From NCBI RefSeq assembly GCF_030929555.1, contig NZ_JAVFVT010000023.1, positions 1 through 64,000 of the forward strand: a stretch of DNA of 64,000 nt, read 5' to 3'. Source of the DNA: Paenibacillus sp. LHD-117. Lineage in GTDB: Bacteria > Bacillota > Bacilli > Paenibacillales > Paenibacillaceae. The translations under genes were made by a program, and so were the position numbers. Below the pieces are notes generated by a model, which saw only the letters and a program-made list of their open reading frames with translations, did not search any database and had not been told where the DNA came from. Positions 9,498 through 18,758 of the stretch are shown one piece after another. Numbering within the stretch: position 1 is the stretch's first letter; each line of letters opens with the position of its first letter.

Positions 9498-9519
9498 CGA
9501 TACCGCTTCTGCGGTCAAG

Positions 9520-9559
9520 AAGGGCCGCGCCTAGTCTTAACGACTTCGGCGCGGCCCTT
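9520..9559. terminator. Bidirectional terminator between convergent genes
   Basis: A perfect 12-bp stem AAGGGCCGCGCC / GGCGCGGCCCTT with a 16-nt loop, between the YitT gene and the convergent MFS gene. It is followed by CCTTTT on the plus strand, so it can serve both sides. Confidence 0.85.
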
Positions 9560-9578
9560 CCTTTTGTCATAGGATGGC

Positions 9579-10787
9579 TTACATGGACTGCGATCGCGGA
9601 GCTTGGACGGACTTGCCTTGGTCCCGGACGCCTAGCAGGAACAGGAGCGCAACCGCCATGCCTCCCGCGGCGACATAGAACAAGACGGAGTAGCCGAGCC
9701 AGTCGATCATCGTGCCCATCAGCGGCGGCGACAAGATGGCCGCAATCGACGAAGCGATGTAATAAATGCCGGTGCGGGTGCCGATGCTGCTCTCTTCGCC
9801 GAGCTGCACGATGAACGGATACGAGTTGATGTTGATGCAGGCCCAGAAGATGCCGCCGATCAGCAGCATTATTCGGAGCAAAAGGGTGGACTCCGCGAAC
9901 GAAATGAGCGAGAAGACGCAAATCAAGCCGACGACGCCGATGAGGATGATGTTTTTTTTGCCGAACCGGTTGCCCAGCATGCCGCTCGGAATAGCGGCCG
10001 CGACAAAGGCGAGCGAAAAGAAGGCAAGCGAGAACGAGGCTTGCCCGTCGGTCATGCCGAGCCGGTTCGTGCCGTACAAGGTGAAGAGCGCCTCGACGCC
10101 TTGGTAAGAGAAAAACCAAAAGAAGATGGCTCCGAGCAAAAACACAGTCGGCCGATTCCATTCGCCTTTGAAAGAGGTCAATTTCTCATGCTGCGTCCGC
10201 TCGTAGTTGATTGAATCGCGTTGCTCCCTGATGACGTATACCAGGGCTGCAAGGCAAAGAAGCGTAATGACCGAAGACGTCAAGAATGGAAGTGAGCTGT
10301 GCCGCTCGTAAAGATACGCGCCGCCCGCGAAGGCAAGAATCGAACCGACTCCACCCATGAAGTTGATGATGCCGTTCGCTTGCGTCCGCTTCGCGCCCGG
10401 CGTCAAATCCGGCATTAACGCGACCGTCGGCGATCGGTACAAGCTCATCGCCAAGTTCATTAGCACCATGAATGCGATCAGCGTAACAATGCCGTTGTGC
10501 CAAGGGATAAGCGAGCCGAATACGGCGGCTAAAGGCATGCCGATCAGCAGGAAAGGCATACGCTTGCCGAACCGCGAACGCGTGCGGTCGCTCTTCCGCC
10601 CGATCCATGGCTGCAGGAACATGGCGAAGTAGTTGTCGATCGTCATCATGAACCCGATAAGACCCGCTTTTTTTATGAAATCTTCCAGGAAAAGAGGCAC
10701 GTAGGCGTTATATAAGGCCCATGTAATGCTGATACTGAAGAAGCCGAGCCCGAGCAGCCAAATTTTGCTTCTGGAATATCCGTTCAT
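9579..10787 (-). CDS. MFS transporter (SLC45/GPH-like sugar permease type)
   Basis: A 402-residue protein of about 12 membrane helices. The cytoplasmic loop motif GRKSDRTRSRFGKRMPF between helices 2 and 3 is characteristic of MFS permeases of the glycoside/sucrose (GPH, SLC45) branch. A hydrophilic central loop (about residues 190-215) separates the two halves. It starts 3 bp after the stop of the glycerophosphodiester phosphodiesterase gene on the same strand, so the two are cotranscribed. The substrate is unknown; a sugar or a phosphodiester-derived alcohol would fit the neighbour. Confidence 0.85.
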   Translation of the reverse strand: MNGYSRSKIWLLGLGFFSISITWALYNAYVPLFLEDFIKKAGLIGFMMTIDNYFAMFLQPWIGRKSDRTRSRFGKRMPFLLIGMPLAAVFGSLIPWHNGIVTLIAFMVLMNLAMSLYRSPTVALMPDLTPGAKRTQANGIINFMGGVGSILAFAGGAYLYERHSSLPFLTSSVITLLCLAALVYVIREQRDSINYERTQHEKLTSFKGEWNRPTVFLLGAIFFWFFSYQGVEALFTLYGTNRLGMTDGQASFSLAFFSLAFVAAAIPSGMLGNRFGKKNIILIGVVGLICVFSLISFAESTLLLRIMLLIGGIFWACININSYPFIVQLGEESSIGTRTGIYYIASSIAAILSPPLMGTMIDWLGYSVLFYVAAGGMAVALLFLLGVRDQGKSVQAPRSQSM

Positions 10788-10790
10788 CGA

Positions 10791-11525
10791 TTAACCCCTC
10801 TCCGCCAGCAGCGCGTTCAGCCGGTCCGGATAATCCGTAATGATGCCGGCGACGCCCGCCTCGATCAGCCGAACCATCTCGCGGTCCTCGTTCACTGTGA
10901 AAGGGTGATAAACAATGCCGGCTTCGGCTGCATCATGGACCCACTCCGGCAGAACGGCGTAATGATACGCATGGAGAGCATCCGCTTTCAGCGTAGCGGC
11001 GTATTCCCAAGGACGGAACAACCCTTCCATATAAAGAATTCCCGTGCGGATGTCCGGAGCCAATTGTTTGCACAGCGCAAGCGAATAATGGTTGAAGCTG
11101 GACAAGACGACGCGGTTCGCAAGTCCGGCTTCGCGTACGGCGGCGATCACCTCCGCTTCCATGCCTGGGTACAGCACGACTCCGTTCTTAAGCTCCAGAT
11201 TCAAGATCAGTTCCGATTGCGCCGCCAGCTGAAGCAGTTGATCCAAAGTCGGCACGCGCTCGCCCGAAAACGATGGATCGAACCAGCTGCCGGCATCCAG
11301 ATGACTAAGCTCTTCGTAGTCGGTATCGTTCACGAGTCGATTCAATCCGGCCGTGCGTAGGAGAGAGTCGTCGTGGATGCAGACGAGCTTTCCGTCTTTC
11401 GTGCGCTGGATGTCGGTTTCGATTCCCGTTGCGCCGAGCTCGACCGCTCTTGCGAATGCGGCCATCGTATTCTCGGGACAATAAGCGCTGGCGCCGCGAT
11501 GCGCGAAGTTAATCGGAGTGTTCAT
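10791..11525 (-). CDS. Glycerophosphodiester phosphodiesterase
   Basis: A 244-residue GDPD-family enzyme of a single TIM-barrel domain. Visible catalytic and metal-binding motifs are HRGASAYCPENT near the N-terminus, GIETDIQRTKDG (metal-binding Glu and Asp), IHDD, and the later LELK. It hydrolyses glycerophosphodiesters to sn-glycerol-3-phosphate and an alcohol. It has no signal peptide, so it is cytoplasmic. It is the first gene of a two-gene minus-strand operon with the MFS transporter. Confidence 0.92.
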   Translation of the reverse strand: MNTPINFAHRGASAYCPENTMAAFARAVELGATGIETDIQRTKDGKLVCIHDDSLLRTAGLNRLVNDTDYEELSHLDAGSWFDPSFSGERVPTLDQLLQLAAQSELILNLELKNGVVLYPGMEAEVIAAVREAGLANRVVLSSFNHYSLALCKQLAPDIRTGILYMEGLFRPWEYAATLKADALHAYHYAVLPEWVHDAAEAGIVYHPFTVNEDREMVRLIEAGVAGIITDYPDRLNALLAERG

Positions 11526-11731
11526 TACGTTTCATCCTCTCGAATAATTATGTAAGATCATATAAGAAATCTAAGGTGACTATACCGCAGCATTGTTCGA
11601 ACCGTATTAACGGTAAACGCTGACAGCCTAAAGATAGCGTTTACATGAGGATCGTAGCATAATTGGAGAATTCTGAATAGAGCCCGCAAGCAAGCGAAAG
11701 CTAAAAAAAGCAATTCTGGTTGATGTGCCGC

Positions 11732-11793
11732 TTTACATACCCAATGGGGGTATGATATGATGATTTTGTCGACAACATACCCTAGGGAGGTAT
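11732..11793 (+). promoter_or_regulatory. Copper-responsive promoter with two CsoR-like boxes
   Basis: A promoter TTTACA (11732-11737), 18 bp, TATGAT (11756-11761) carries the GC-rich palindrome CATACCCAATGGGGGTATG (11736-11754) in its spacer. A second related box, ATACCCTAGGGAGGTAT (11777-11793), covers the ribosome binding site of the csoR-like gene. Both match the TACCC...GGGTA form of CsoR operators. Cu(I) binding to CsoR would release them. Autoregulation of the whole operon is inferred. Confidence 0.75.
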
Positions 11794-11796
11794 TAA

Positions 11797-12129
11797 ATGG
11801 AACCAGTAAAGGAAAGCTGCGAAGAGTTGTCCTGCCATACTGAGGAAGGCGGCAGGAAGAGCCATCACTCCGATAAGACGAAACAAAATTTAACGAGCCG
11901 CCTGAACCGAATCGAAGGCCAAATCCGTGGAATCAAGTCCATGATCGAGAAGGATACCTATTGCGACGATGTGTTAACGCAAATCGCGGCGGCGCAGTCC
12001 GCGCTAGGCAGCGTCGCGAAGCTGCTGCTAGAGGGGCATTTGAAGAGCTGCGTCGTGGAACGGATCCAGGCAGGCGAAGATGAGGTTATAGAGGAATTGC
12101 TAGTAACGGTCAATAAATTAATGAAATAA
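11797..12129 (+). CDS. csoR: Copper-sensing repressor CsoR
   Basis: A 110-residue all-helical DUF156 regulator. The Cu(I)-binding C-H-C fingerprint is visible: Cys in DTYCDDV, then His and Cys in GHLKSCV. The conserved segment SRLNRIEGQIRGIKSMIEKDTYC marks the family core (given here only as landmark residues about 33-55). A short N-terminal extension rich in Cys and His precedes it. It lies upstream of copZ (16-bp gap) behind two CsoR-type operators, so it should repress its own operon until copper accumulates. Other DUF156 sensors (nickel, persulfide) differ in the ligand pattern or context. Confidence 0.92.
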   Translation: MEPVKESCEELSCHTEEGGRKSHHSDKTKQNLTSRLNRIEGQIRGIKSMIEKDTYCDDVLTQIAAAQSALGSVAKLLLEGHLKSCVVERIQAGEDEVIEELLVTVNKLMK

Positions 12130-12144
12130 CGGGAGGAAAGACAT

Positions 12145-12345
12145 ATGGCGAACATTGTGTTGAAAGTAGAAGGAATGACATGCGGGCATTGCGTGAGCTC
12201 GGTAGAGAAAGCGGTCGGCGGCTTAGGCGCAAGCGGACAAGTAAATCTGGCGGAGAAGAAAGTCACGGTGGAGTACGATGAATCCAAAGTAAGCCTCGAC
12301 GCGATCAAAGCCGCGATCGAAGACCAAGGTTACGATGTGGGATAA
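12145..12345 (+). CDS. copZ: Copper chaperone CopZ
   Basis: A 66-residue heavy-metal-associated domain protein with the Cu(I)-binding motif MTCGHC at residues 10-15 and a ferredoxin-like fold length. It carries Cu(I) in the cytoplasm, normally to the exporter CopA; no copA gene follows here. Good ribosome binding site GGGAGG. It is the second gene of the csoR operon. Confidence 0.93.
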   Translation: MANIVLKVEGMTCGHCVSSVEKAVGGLGASGQVNLAEKKVTVEYDESKVSLDAIKAAIEDQGYDVG

Positions 12346-13283
12346 GATTCGAACGGTACGGCAACGCCACAACAAGAGAACAAGCGGCAACCGCGCATCG
12401 CGCGGAATGACGATAGCCGCGATTACGTTATGCGCCGCACTAGCCGTCGGAGGATGCGGGAACGGGTCGGGCGGGGCGCACGGCAATCATGCCGCCCCTA
12501 CTTCAGCAGGAGAAACAGGGGGCACGGACGGTCATGCCGGTAACGAACATGGCAATAACGCCGCCGATGCGGAAGCCGGTTCTGAACATGCAGGGCATGG
12601 CGACGAGTCGGCAACGAACGCCGGGGGCGGATCACCCGTCTGCAGGCGGGAAGCTGGCTATTGCGATGAACATTACGGACCGGGATGGAAACAAGATCGA
12701 GAAATTCGACATCAATCACGAGAAACTTATGCACTTGATCATCGTCAGCAGGGACTTGAGCGAATTTTATCATCTCCACCCGGACTATGAAGGCGAAGGG
12801 GTGTTCCGGCAGGAAGCGGTTCTTCCTAGCGGCGGGGAATACCGGCTCTTCGCCGACTTTAAGCCAACCGGCGGAGAGCAGGCGACATTATCCGGCTCCG
12901 TTCACGTCAGCGGGGATGAACCGGGCAATCCGCTTGTCCCCGATACGGAATTGACGGAAGAAGTCGACGGTACGACCGTCTCGCTTTCCTTGTCCACGAT
13001 GAAGGCCGGCGAAGCCTCGGAACTGACGTTCAGCTTCGCCGACGCAGGCACGAATAAGCCAGTCAAGGATTTGGAGCCGTATCTAGGCGCGATCGGACAC
13101 GTCGTTATCGTAGGCGAGGGCGCCGAGCATTACCTGCACGTGCATGCCGAGAACGGTAACGGTTCGGGACCGGACGCGGTATTCGCGACGACGTTCCCGG
13201 AGCCCGGCACTTACCGGATCTGGGGACAATTCCAGCGGAACGGGAAAACCTTCATCGCGCCGTTCACGGTGAAGGTCGAATAG
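12335..13283 (+). pseudogene. Copper-operon lipoprotein with apparent frameshift (YtkA-like)
   Basis: Two overlapping frames together look like one lipoprotein of about 315 residues. The first frame gives a basic start, a hydrophobic stretch and a lipobox (AVGGC), then a His/Gly/Ala-rich segment. The second frame, from about 12628, gives a beta-rich domain with many His residues (EFYHLHPDY, HYLHVHAENG) typical of YtkA/FixH-like extracytoplasmic domains in copper operons. The frames join if one G is removed from the run of five G at 12623-12627. The start overlaps the copZ end. It is either a sequencing error or a real disruption. Confidence 0.7.
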
Positions 13284-13299
13284 CAGTATAAATTGGACA

Positions 13300-13346
13300 G
13301 GGCTGCCCTGCCGGCGACAATCGTCGCCAGCTAGGCAGCCCTTATT
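13300..13346 (+). terminator. Terminator of the copper operon
   Basis: Outer stem GGGCTGCC / GGCAGCCC with an inner hairpin GGCGAC-AAT-CGTCGCC-like core, followed by TTATT. It lies 17 bp after the lipoprotein stop. Confidence 0.75.
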
Positions 13347-13715
13347 GCGTATATTTAACCTGCCGTTTCAATAAACGACATGTAATCCCCATAGCTAACC
13401 GTTAACAGCATGCGTGTCTAGTTGAACGTACATCTCATTTCCTAAAACAACGAAAGCCCTACCTCTCTTTCGTCCTTGCGGCTCCAATGACCGCGCCAGT
13501 GTGAATCAGAAAAACAGCATGAAACATGAGTTGGAATCGTCAGTCAAGATGATCAAATACAGAGGGAATAGTTGATTCTTACTGGGGATATATAGGGGTT
13601 AAATATTACATTCTTATTATAATATCACATTATGATTTTGAATGCAAGTATAATAACCGAAACGAATGACAACGGCCGATTTGGACACTATAGGATGGAA
13701 AGGGAGGGATTAACC
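13347..13715 (+). other. Intergenic region before the DUF421 gene
   Basis: I see no gene here. An AT-rich tract at about 13580-13630 contains a -10-like TATAAT (13618-13623) without a clear -35. An in-frame ATG at 13632 exists but lacks a ribosome binding site; the real start downstream has GGGAGG. Confidence 0.4.
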
Positions 13716-14582
13716 ATGCCGGATTGGTTCCAAATCGTGCTGCGCACGCTGGCGGCAATCGTCATTTTGTTTGTCCTAACGAAGGTGTTAGGGAAACGTC
13801 AAATTTCGGAGCTTTCGTTATTCGAATACATAACGGGCATCTCGATCGGCAACATTGCGGCTTACGTCTCGCTGGATCTCGACAATCTGTGGTACCTTGG
13901 CATCGTCTCTTTGCTCGTATGGGTTAGCGCATCGGTCGGCATCGAACTTTGGACGATGAAAAACAAGAGAGTACGGGATTTCGTCGACGGCAAGGGGACG
14001 GTATTGATCAAGGACGGCAGGCTACTAAAGAGCCAGCTGCGGAAGGAACGGCTGACGTTGGACGAGCTGCTGGAGCAGCTCCGCGGCAAGGACGTCTTCC
14101 GCGTTGCCGATGTCGAGTTTGCGGTCATGGATTCTAACGGCGAATTAAATGTATTAATGAAGAAACAATTTCAGCCGATCACGCCGGACATGCTCGGTTG
14201 GAAGATGCCGGAGGAGAAACCGCCCCATACGATCGTGATGGACGGCATCGTGATCGATACCGAGATGGAGCTTGCCGGCAAGAGCAGGCAATGGCTTGAT
14301 CATGAACTGCACAAGCATAAGATAAAGCTCGAAGAAGTGTTCTTGGCCCAGGTCGACGGAGACGGGCTTACGCTGCAATTGATCGATGGACGAACCTATC
14401 CGCGCACGCAGGCGGGAAAGCCGGCCGACCGTATTCGGCAAATGACGGTTCAACTCGAAGCCGAGCTGAAACGGCTTGAACATGCGTCTCGCAGCGACGC
14501 GGACCGTGATGCCTATCGCTCAGCTTTGGCACATTTAAGAGTAGGGCTCGACGCGATGGAGCGAGAGAATCGTCCCCATTAA
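13716..14582 (+). CDS. DUF421 membrane protein, YetF-like
   Basis: A 288-residue protein. Three membrane helices lie in the first 85 residues, with the family motif LGKRQISELSLFEYITGISIG between helices 1 and 2, followed by a cytoplasmic alpha/beta DUF421 domain and a charged helical C-terminus. The ATG at 13716 follows GGGAGGGATTAACC. YetF-type proteins are common in sporulating Firmicutes; some influence spore germination and stress behaviour, but the molecular role is unknown. It stands alone between terminators. Confidence 0.85.
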   Translation: MPDWFQIVLRTLAAIVILFVLTKVLGKRQISELSLFEYITGISIGNIAAYVSLDLDNLWYLGIVSLLVWVSASVGIELWTMKNKRVRDFVDGKGTVLIKDGRLLKSQLRKERLTLDELLEQLRGKDVFRVADVEFAVMDSNGELNVLMKKQFQPITPDMLGWKMPEEKPPHTIVMDGIVIDTEMELAGKSRQWLDHELHKHKIKLEEVFLAQVDGDGLTLQLIDGRTYPRTQAGKPADRIRQMTVQLEAELKRLEHASRSDADRDAYRSALAHLRVGLDAMERENRPH

Positions 14583-14593
14583 TAAAGACGAAA

Positions 14594-14616
14594 GAGCTTC
14601 CTCGAAAGGGAAGCTC
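14594..14616. terminator. Hairpin between convergent genes
   Basis: GAGCTTCCT / GGGAAGCTC forms a stem of about 8 bp with a short loop, followed by a mixed pyrimidine tract CTCGTGTTTCTTCT. It is a moderate terminator candidate for the DUF421 gene and the convergent YhcN-type gene. Confidence 0.5.
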
Positions 14617-14667
14617 CTCGTGTTTCTTCTATATATAAAGGAATGGATTTGCGGCATACCTTTGCGT

Positions 14668-15411
14668 TTAATGCTGCAAGCCTTTGCGCACTTGCCATCC
14701 TTGAGGGGAATAATGGCCCGGTGCCGTGATTGGAGCCGGACGTTCTGTTCCGCCGTCGAATTGGTATTGGATGACCGTGTTAAACGTATCAACCCATGGC
14801 GTCAAAGATCGGCCCGCCCATGCTTCCTGCGCGAATTGGACAAAATAATTGTTGAACTCCATGTTGGCCGAAATATGAACTTCCTGCACCATCGGCGCGT
14901 TCTCGCGAATTTTATTCGCGATCGTCTGCTTGAGTTCATGGGACAGATTCATGTGGTCGCTCACCGTGAAGAAGGAATTGTATGGCGTTACGAGGGCGTA
15001 CGTATTGCTGTACGGCGTGCCTGAATCCGCATTGAATACCCCCGCGTTGGAGCCCGTATTGTTCTGCTCGTCCGTACCGCCCTTGCTCGTCGTTCCGGCA
15101 GCCGTCCAGTCCAGCAGGATCGCGACGTACGCGTTTTTGTCCGTCAACATGACGATCGCGTTCGCGACGCCGTTGAGCGAGCTCACTTTACTCGACAACA
15201 TGGAGCTGTATTCAAAAAACGAGTTGTCGTGCTGGGTCGCGCCGCTGCTTGTCGAACCGTAGGACTTGACCCCGTACATCTTGGGGTCACCGGATTTCCT
15301 GCTGCCGTAGTCCGAATCGGTGTGCTGTGCCGTCTCCTTATAGCTGCAGGCTGTAAGGGCGAAGATCATGGCCGCGGACAGAAGCGCGAGTCCCGCTCGT
15401 CTGATCATCAT
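14668..15411 (-). CDS. YhcN/YlaJ-family sporulation lipoprotein
   Basis: A 247-residue lipoprotein with a signal peptide and lipobox (FALTAC). The long open frame to 15849 is not real upstream. The ATG at 15411 is chosen because GGAGG lies 9 bp before it and it gives a clean signal sequence. The C-terminal domain (VANAIVMLTDKNAYVAILL followed by a Ser/Gly/Thr-rich insert and LKQTIANKIRE) is the YhcN/YlaJ fold of forespore and spore lipoproteins. A role in spore coat or germination is known for relatives. The low-complexity insert differs between species. Confidence 0.82.
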   Translation of the reverse strand: MMIRRAGLALLSAAMIFALTACSYKETAQHTDSDYGSRKSGDPKMYGVKSYGSTSSGATQHDNSFFEYSSMLSSKVSSLNGVANAIVMLTDKNAYVAILLDWTAAGTTSKGGTDEQNNTGSNAGVFNADSGTPYSNTYALVTPYNSFFTVSDHMNLSHELKQTIANKIRENAPMVQEVHISANMEFNNYFVQFAQEAWAGRSLTPWVDTFNTVIQYQFDGGTERPAPITAPGHYSPQGWQVRKGLQH

Positions 15412-15634
15412 ATTCGCCGACCTCCATTCATAATGGTATGACGTTAGTTTCCGTTCCGGAGAAGCAAATATACGCTTTCGCGGAGCATACATAAATGACC
15501 ATGGGTTTGGTGCACAATGAAAGGTAAACGAACCTTCGCCAAAGCCGTTTCGAGCCTGCCGCAATAGCCGAAAAAGCGCTAAAATATCCGATTTTGACAG
15601 CTTTGAGAACAATTTGTGAACTCTCTGTGGAACA

Positions 15635-15663
15635 TTGACAAATAGGGTCGCCAACTTTATATT
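15635..15663 (+). promoter_or_regulatory. Sigma-A promoter of the cta operon
   Basis: A consensus -35 TTGACA (15635-15640), a 17-bp spacer and a -10 TATATT (15658-15663), about 114 bp upstream of ctaC. The rest of the 15412-15776 gap shows no gene. Confidence 0.75.
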
Positions 15664-15776
15664 TAATAAAGTGTTTAAAGTTGCAGGAGATGTAACAACA
15701 GCTGTGAAACACGCAGCAGGCCGCTTGCCACGTGAAAATATGGCCGCTGCGAAAACGTCAAAAGTGGGGTTGATTA

Positions 15777-16832
15777 ATGATGAATCGGTGGCAATTTGTA
15801 AGACGGCTGGCACCGCTGATGGCCATGATGGCATTGGTGCTTGCGGCATGCGGACGAGAAGACTTGTCTACGCTGAATCCCCAAGGGCCGGTAGCGGAAG
15901 AGCAATTCGGACTAATGAAGCTGGCGATTATAATCATGGGATTCGTGGTTATTGTCGTATTTGCTATTTCTTTGTACGTCATTGTCCGTTTCCGCAGACG
16001 TTCGGGAGACAAGACGATTCCGAAGCAGGTAGAGGGTAACCACAAGCTCGAGGTTATCTGGACCGTCATTCCGATCATCCTGCTCGTGATCTTGGGCGTG
16101 CCTACTGTACAATCGGTGTTTAACCTGTCCAAGGATTACAGCAATGACCCTGAGGCAGTGAAAGTCATCGTAACTTCTCATCAATACTGGTGGGAATTCG
16201 AGTATCCGGAATTAGGCATCAAGACATCGCAGGAACTGGTTATTCCGACTGGCAAGACGATCGCGATCGAAGCGAAGACGGCAGACGTGCTTCACTCCTT
16301 CTGGGTTCCGTCGCTGGCGGGCAAGATCGATACGAATCCAAGCGGCAACGAAAACCACATGTACTTCTCCGCGCCGAAAGAAGGCGTTTACTTAGGGAAG
16401 TGCGCCGAGCTGTGCGGACCATCCCACGGCTTGATGGACTTCAAAGTGAAATCGGTAGATCCTGCCGCGTTCGACCGTTGGTCGGCGGCGATCAAAGAAC
16501 CTGTGGCGCTGCCAAGCGATCCGGCCGTTGCCGAAGCTTTCCAAAGCAAATGCCTGGTTTGCCACGCGGTCGGCGATCTCGGCGTATCGGCTTATCCAAA
16601 CTTAGCGGGTATCGGCAGCCGCGGCAGCGTAGGCGGTATTCTTGTCAATGTAGAAGCTGATGATAAGCAATACAAACACGAAGATACGGTTTACAACAAT
16701 CTCTACAAGTGGATCAAAGATCCGCAAGCGATCAAGCCGGGCAACCTGATGGCGGACAAATACGATTTGACCGATGCGGAGCTTGAAGGGATTGCGAAGT
16801 ATTTGTCGGAGTTAACGTTAGATTACGAATAA
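15777..16832 (+). CDS. ctaC: Cytochrome c oxidase subunit II with fused cytochrome c (caa3)
   Basis: A 351-residue lipoprotein subunit II. It has a lipobox (LVLAAC, Cys25), two membrane helices (about 46-68 and 92-112), and a cupredoxin domain with the CuA motif CAELCGPSHGLM. A C-terminal cytochrome c domain carries the haem motif CLVCH and a likely axial Met in GNLMADKY. It accepts electrons from cytochrome c and passes them through CuA to subunit I on the outer face of the membrane. It is the first gene of ctaCDEF behind a strong promoter. Confidence 0.97.
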   Translation: MMNRWQFVRRLAPLMAMMALVLAACGREDLSTLNPQGPVAEEQFGLMKLAIIIMGFVVIVVFAISLYVIVRFRRRSGDKTIPKQVEGNHKLEVIWTVIPIILLVILGVPTVQSVFNLSKDYSNDPEAVKVIVTSHQYWWEFEYPELGIKTSQELVIPTGKTIAIEAKTADVLHSFWVPSLAGKIDTNPSGNENHMYFSAPKEGVYLGKCAELCGPSHGLMDFKVKSVDPAAFDRWSAAIKEPVALPSDPAVAEAFQSKCLVCHAVGDLGVSAYPNLAGIGSRGSVGGILVNVEADDKQYKHEDTVYNNLYKWIKDPQAIKPGNLMADKYDLTDAELEGIAKYLSELTLDYE

Positions 16833-16862
16833 TATCATCAGCGATTGAAGGAGGTACCTACC

Positions 16863-18758
16863 TTGGCTCATGCACATGCACACGCGCATGCGGTCAAACG
16901 CTACAGCGGTCTGATGGACTGGCTGACGACGGTTGACCATAAGAAAATCGGCATTTTGTATTTAATATCGGGGGGATTCTTCTTCCTGATCGGCGGCCTT
17001 GAGGCCATCCTGATTCGGGTACAGCTGTGGAGCCCGCAGAACGACTTCGTCGGAGCAGATACATATAATGAACTGCTTACCATGCACGGCACCACAATGA
17101 TCTTCTTGGCCGCGATGCCATTGCTGTTCGCCTTTATGAACGCGGTCGTTCCGCTTCAGATCGGCGCGCGCGACGTCGCATTCCCGTTCGTGAACTCGCT
17201 CGGATTCTGGACATTCTTCTTCGGCGGCGTGCTGCTGAACGTCAGCTGGCTGACGGGCGACGCGCCCGACGCGGGCTGGACATCCTATGCGCCTCTCGCC
17301 GGCACGACGTACAGCGGCGACCATGGCGTCGATTATTATGTATTAGGTTTGCAGATCGCCGGTATCGGTACGCTTATCGGCGGCATCAACTTCTTGGTTA
17401 CGATCATTAACATGCGCGCGCCGGGCATGACATTCATGCGGATGCCACTGTTCACTTGGACGGCATTCATTACGTCAGCGCTGATCTTGTTCGCTTTCCC
17501 GGCTCTTACTGTTGGTTTGGCGGCATTGATGTTCGACAGAATATTCGAGGCAAACTTCTTCGACCCTTCCGCGGGCGGCAACGCCGTGTTGTGGGAGCAT
17601 ATCTTCTGGATTTTCGGGCATCCTGAGGTGTATATCCTCATCCTGCCGGCCTTCGGCATTATTTCCGAAGTTATCAGTACATTCTCCCGCAAGCGCTTGT
17701 TCGGTTACAGCTCCATGGTATTCGCGACCATCCTGATCGGCTTCCTCGGTTTCATGGTTTGGGCGCATCACATGTTCACGGCTGGACTTGGACCGGTTGC
17801 GAACGCATTGTTCTCCATTGCGACGATGCTGATCGCGGTACCGACGGGGATCAAAATCTTTAACTGGCTGTTCACGATGTGGGGCGGCTCCATCAAGTTC
17901 ACATCCGCAAACTTATTCGCTATCGGCTTCGTGCCGACATTCGTCATGGGCGGCGTTACCGGCGTCATGCTGGCGGCGGCTCCGGCCGACTTCCAGTATC
18001 ATGATTCTTATTTCGTCGTCGCTCACTTCCATTACGTTATCGTAGGCGGATTGGTGTTCGGCATCTTCTCCGGTCTGCATTACTGGTGGCCGAAGATGTT
18101 CGGACGCGTGCTGAACGAGACGCTAGGCAAATGGACGTTCTGGACGTTCTTCATCGGTTTCCATTTGACGTTCTTCATTCAGCATTTCCTTGGTCTGCTC
18201 GGCATGCCGCGTCGGATCTGGCAATATCTTGACGGCCTTGGCTTTAACGAGATGAACATGATCAGTACGATCGGCGCATTCCTGATGGGCTTTGGCACGA
18301 TCTTCTTCATCCTCAACATTATCGTTACAGCCGCTAAACCGAAAGACGCAGCTAACGATCCTTGGGAAGACGGACGTACGCTGGAGTGGACGATTCCATC
18401 GCCGCCACCAGAGTACAACTTCGCCCAAACGCCATTGGTTCGCGGTTACGACGCTTATTGGAAAGAGAAGATGGAAGGCCACAAAGGCATGACGCCTGCG
18501 GAGCCGATCGGACCGATCCATATGCCGTCTCCGTCGATTCTGCCTTTCTTTATGGGACTTGGATTGTTTATCGCTGGTTTCGGATTCATGTACGCGCCTG
18601 ACTGGGGTCATGTAGGCCCACTGAAGACAGGTTTCTTCATCGGTATTATAGGCCTGGGGATTACGCTGCTCTGTATGCTGCTGCGCTCCGTCATTGACGA
18701 CCATGGCTTCCATATCGAAGAAGACGAAATTCTGAAAGATATGGGGGGTAAAGCATGA
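16863..18758 (+). CDS. ctaD: Cytochrome c oxidase subunit I
   Basis: A 631-residue haem-copper oxidase subunit I with 12-14 membrane helices. It shows the haem a ligand region TMHGTTM, the CuB His-Tyr motif GHPEVYILILP, the K-channel region WAHHMFTAG, and the haem a3/a ligands in VVAHFHYVIVGG. The TTG at 16863 is preferred over the TTG at 16845 because AAGGAGGT at 16848-16855 sits at the right distance. The His/Ala-rich N-terminus (AHAHAHAHA) is unusual. It reduces oxygen to water and pumps protons. Confidence 0.97.
   Translation: MAHAHAHAHAVKRYSGLMDWLTTVDHKKIGILYLISGGFFFLIGGLEAILIRVQLWSPQNDFVGADTYNELLTMHGTTMIFLAAMPLLFAFMNAVVPLQIGARDVAFPFVNSLGFWTFFFGGVLLNVSWLTGDAPDAGWTSYAPLAGTTYSGDHGVDYYVLGLQIAGIGTLIGGINFLVTIINMRAPGMTFMRMPLFTWTAFITSALILFAFPALTVGLAALMFDRIFEANFFDPSAGGNAVLWEHIFWIFGHPEVYILILPAFGIISEVISTFSRKRLFGYSSMVFATILIGFLGFMVWAHHMFTAGLGPVANALFSIATMLIAVPTGIKIFNWLFTMWGGSIKFTSANLFAIGFVPTFVMGGVTGVMLAAAPADFQYHDSYFVVAHFHYVIVGGLVFGIFSGLHYWWPKMFGRVLNETLGKWTFWTFFIGFHLTFFIQHFLGLLGMPRRIWQYLDGLGFNEMNMISTIGAFLMGFGTIFFILNIIVTAAKPKDAANDPWEDGRTLEWTIPSPPPEYNFAQTPLVRGYDAYWKEKMEGHKGMTPAEPIGPIHMPSPSILPFFMGLGLFIAGFGFMYAPDWGHVGPLKTGFFIGIIGLGITLLCMLLRSVIDDHGFHIEEDEILKDMGGKA

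Noticed and set aside
15412-15849. N-terminal extension of the YhcN-like lipoprotein
   Set aside because: The in-frame ATG at 15411 has a good ribosome binding site and signal peptide; the extension crosses the ctaC promoter and start.
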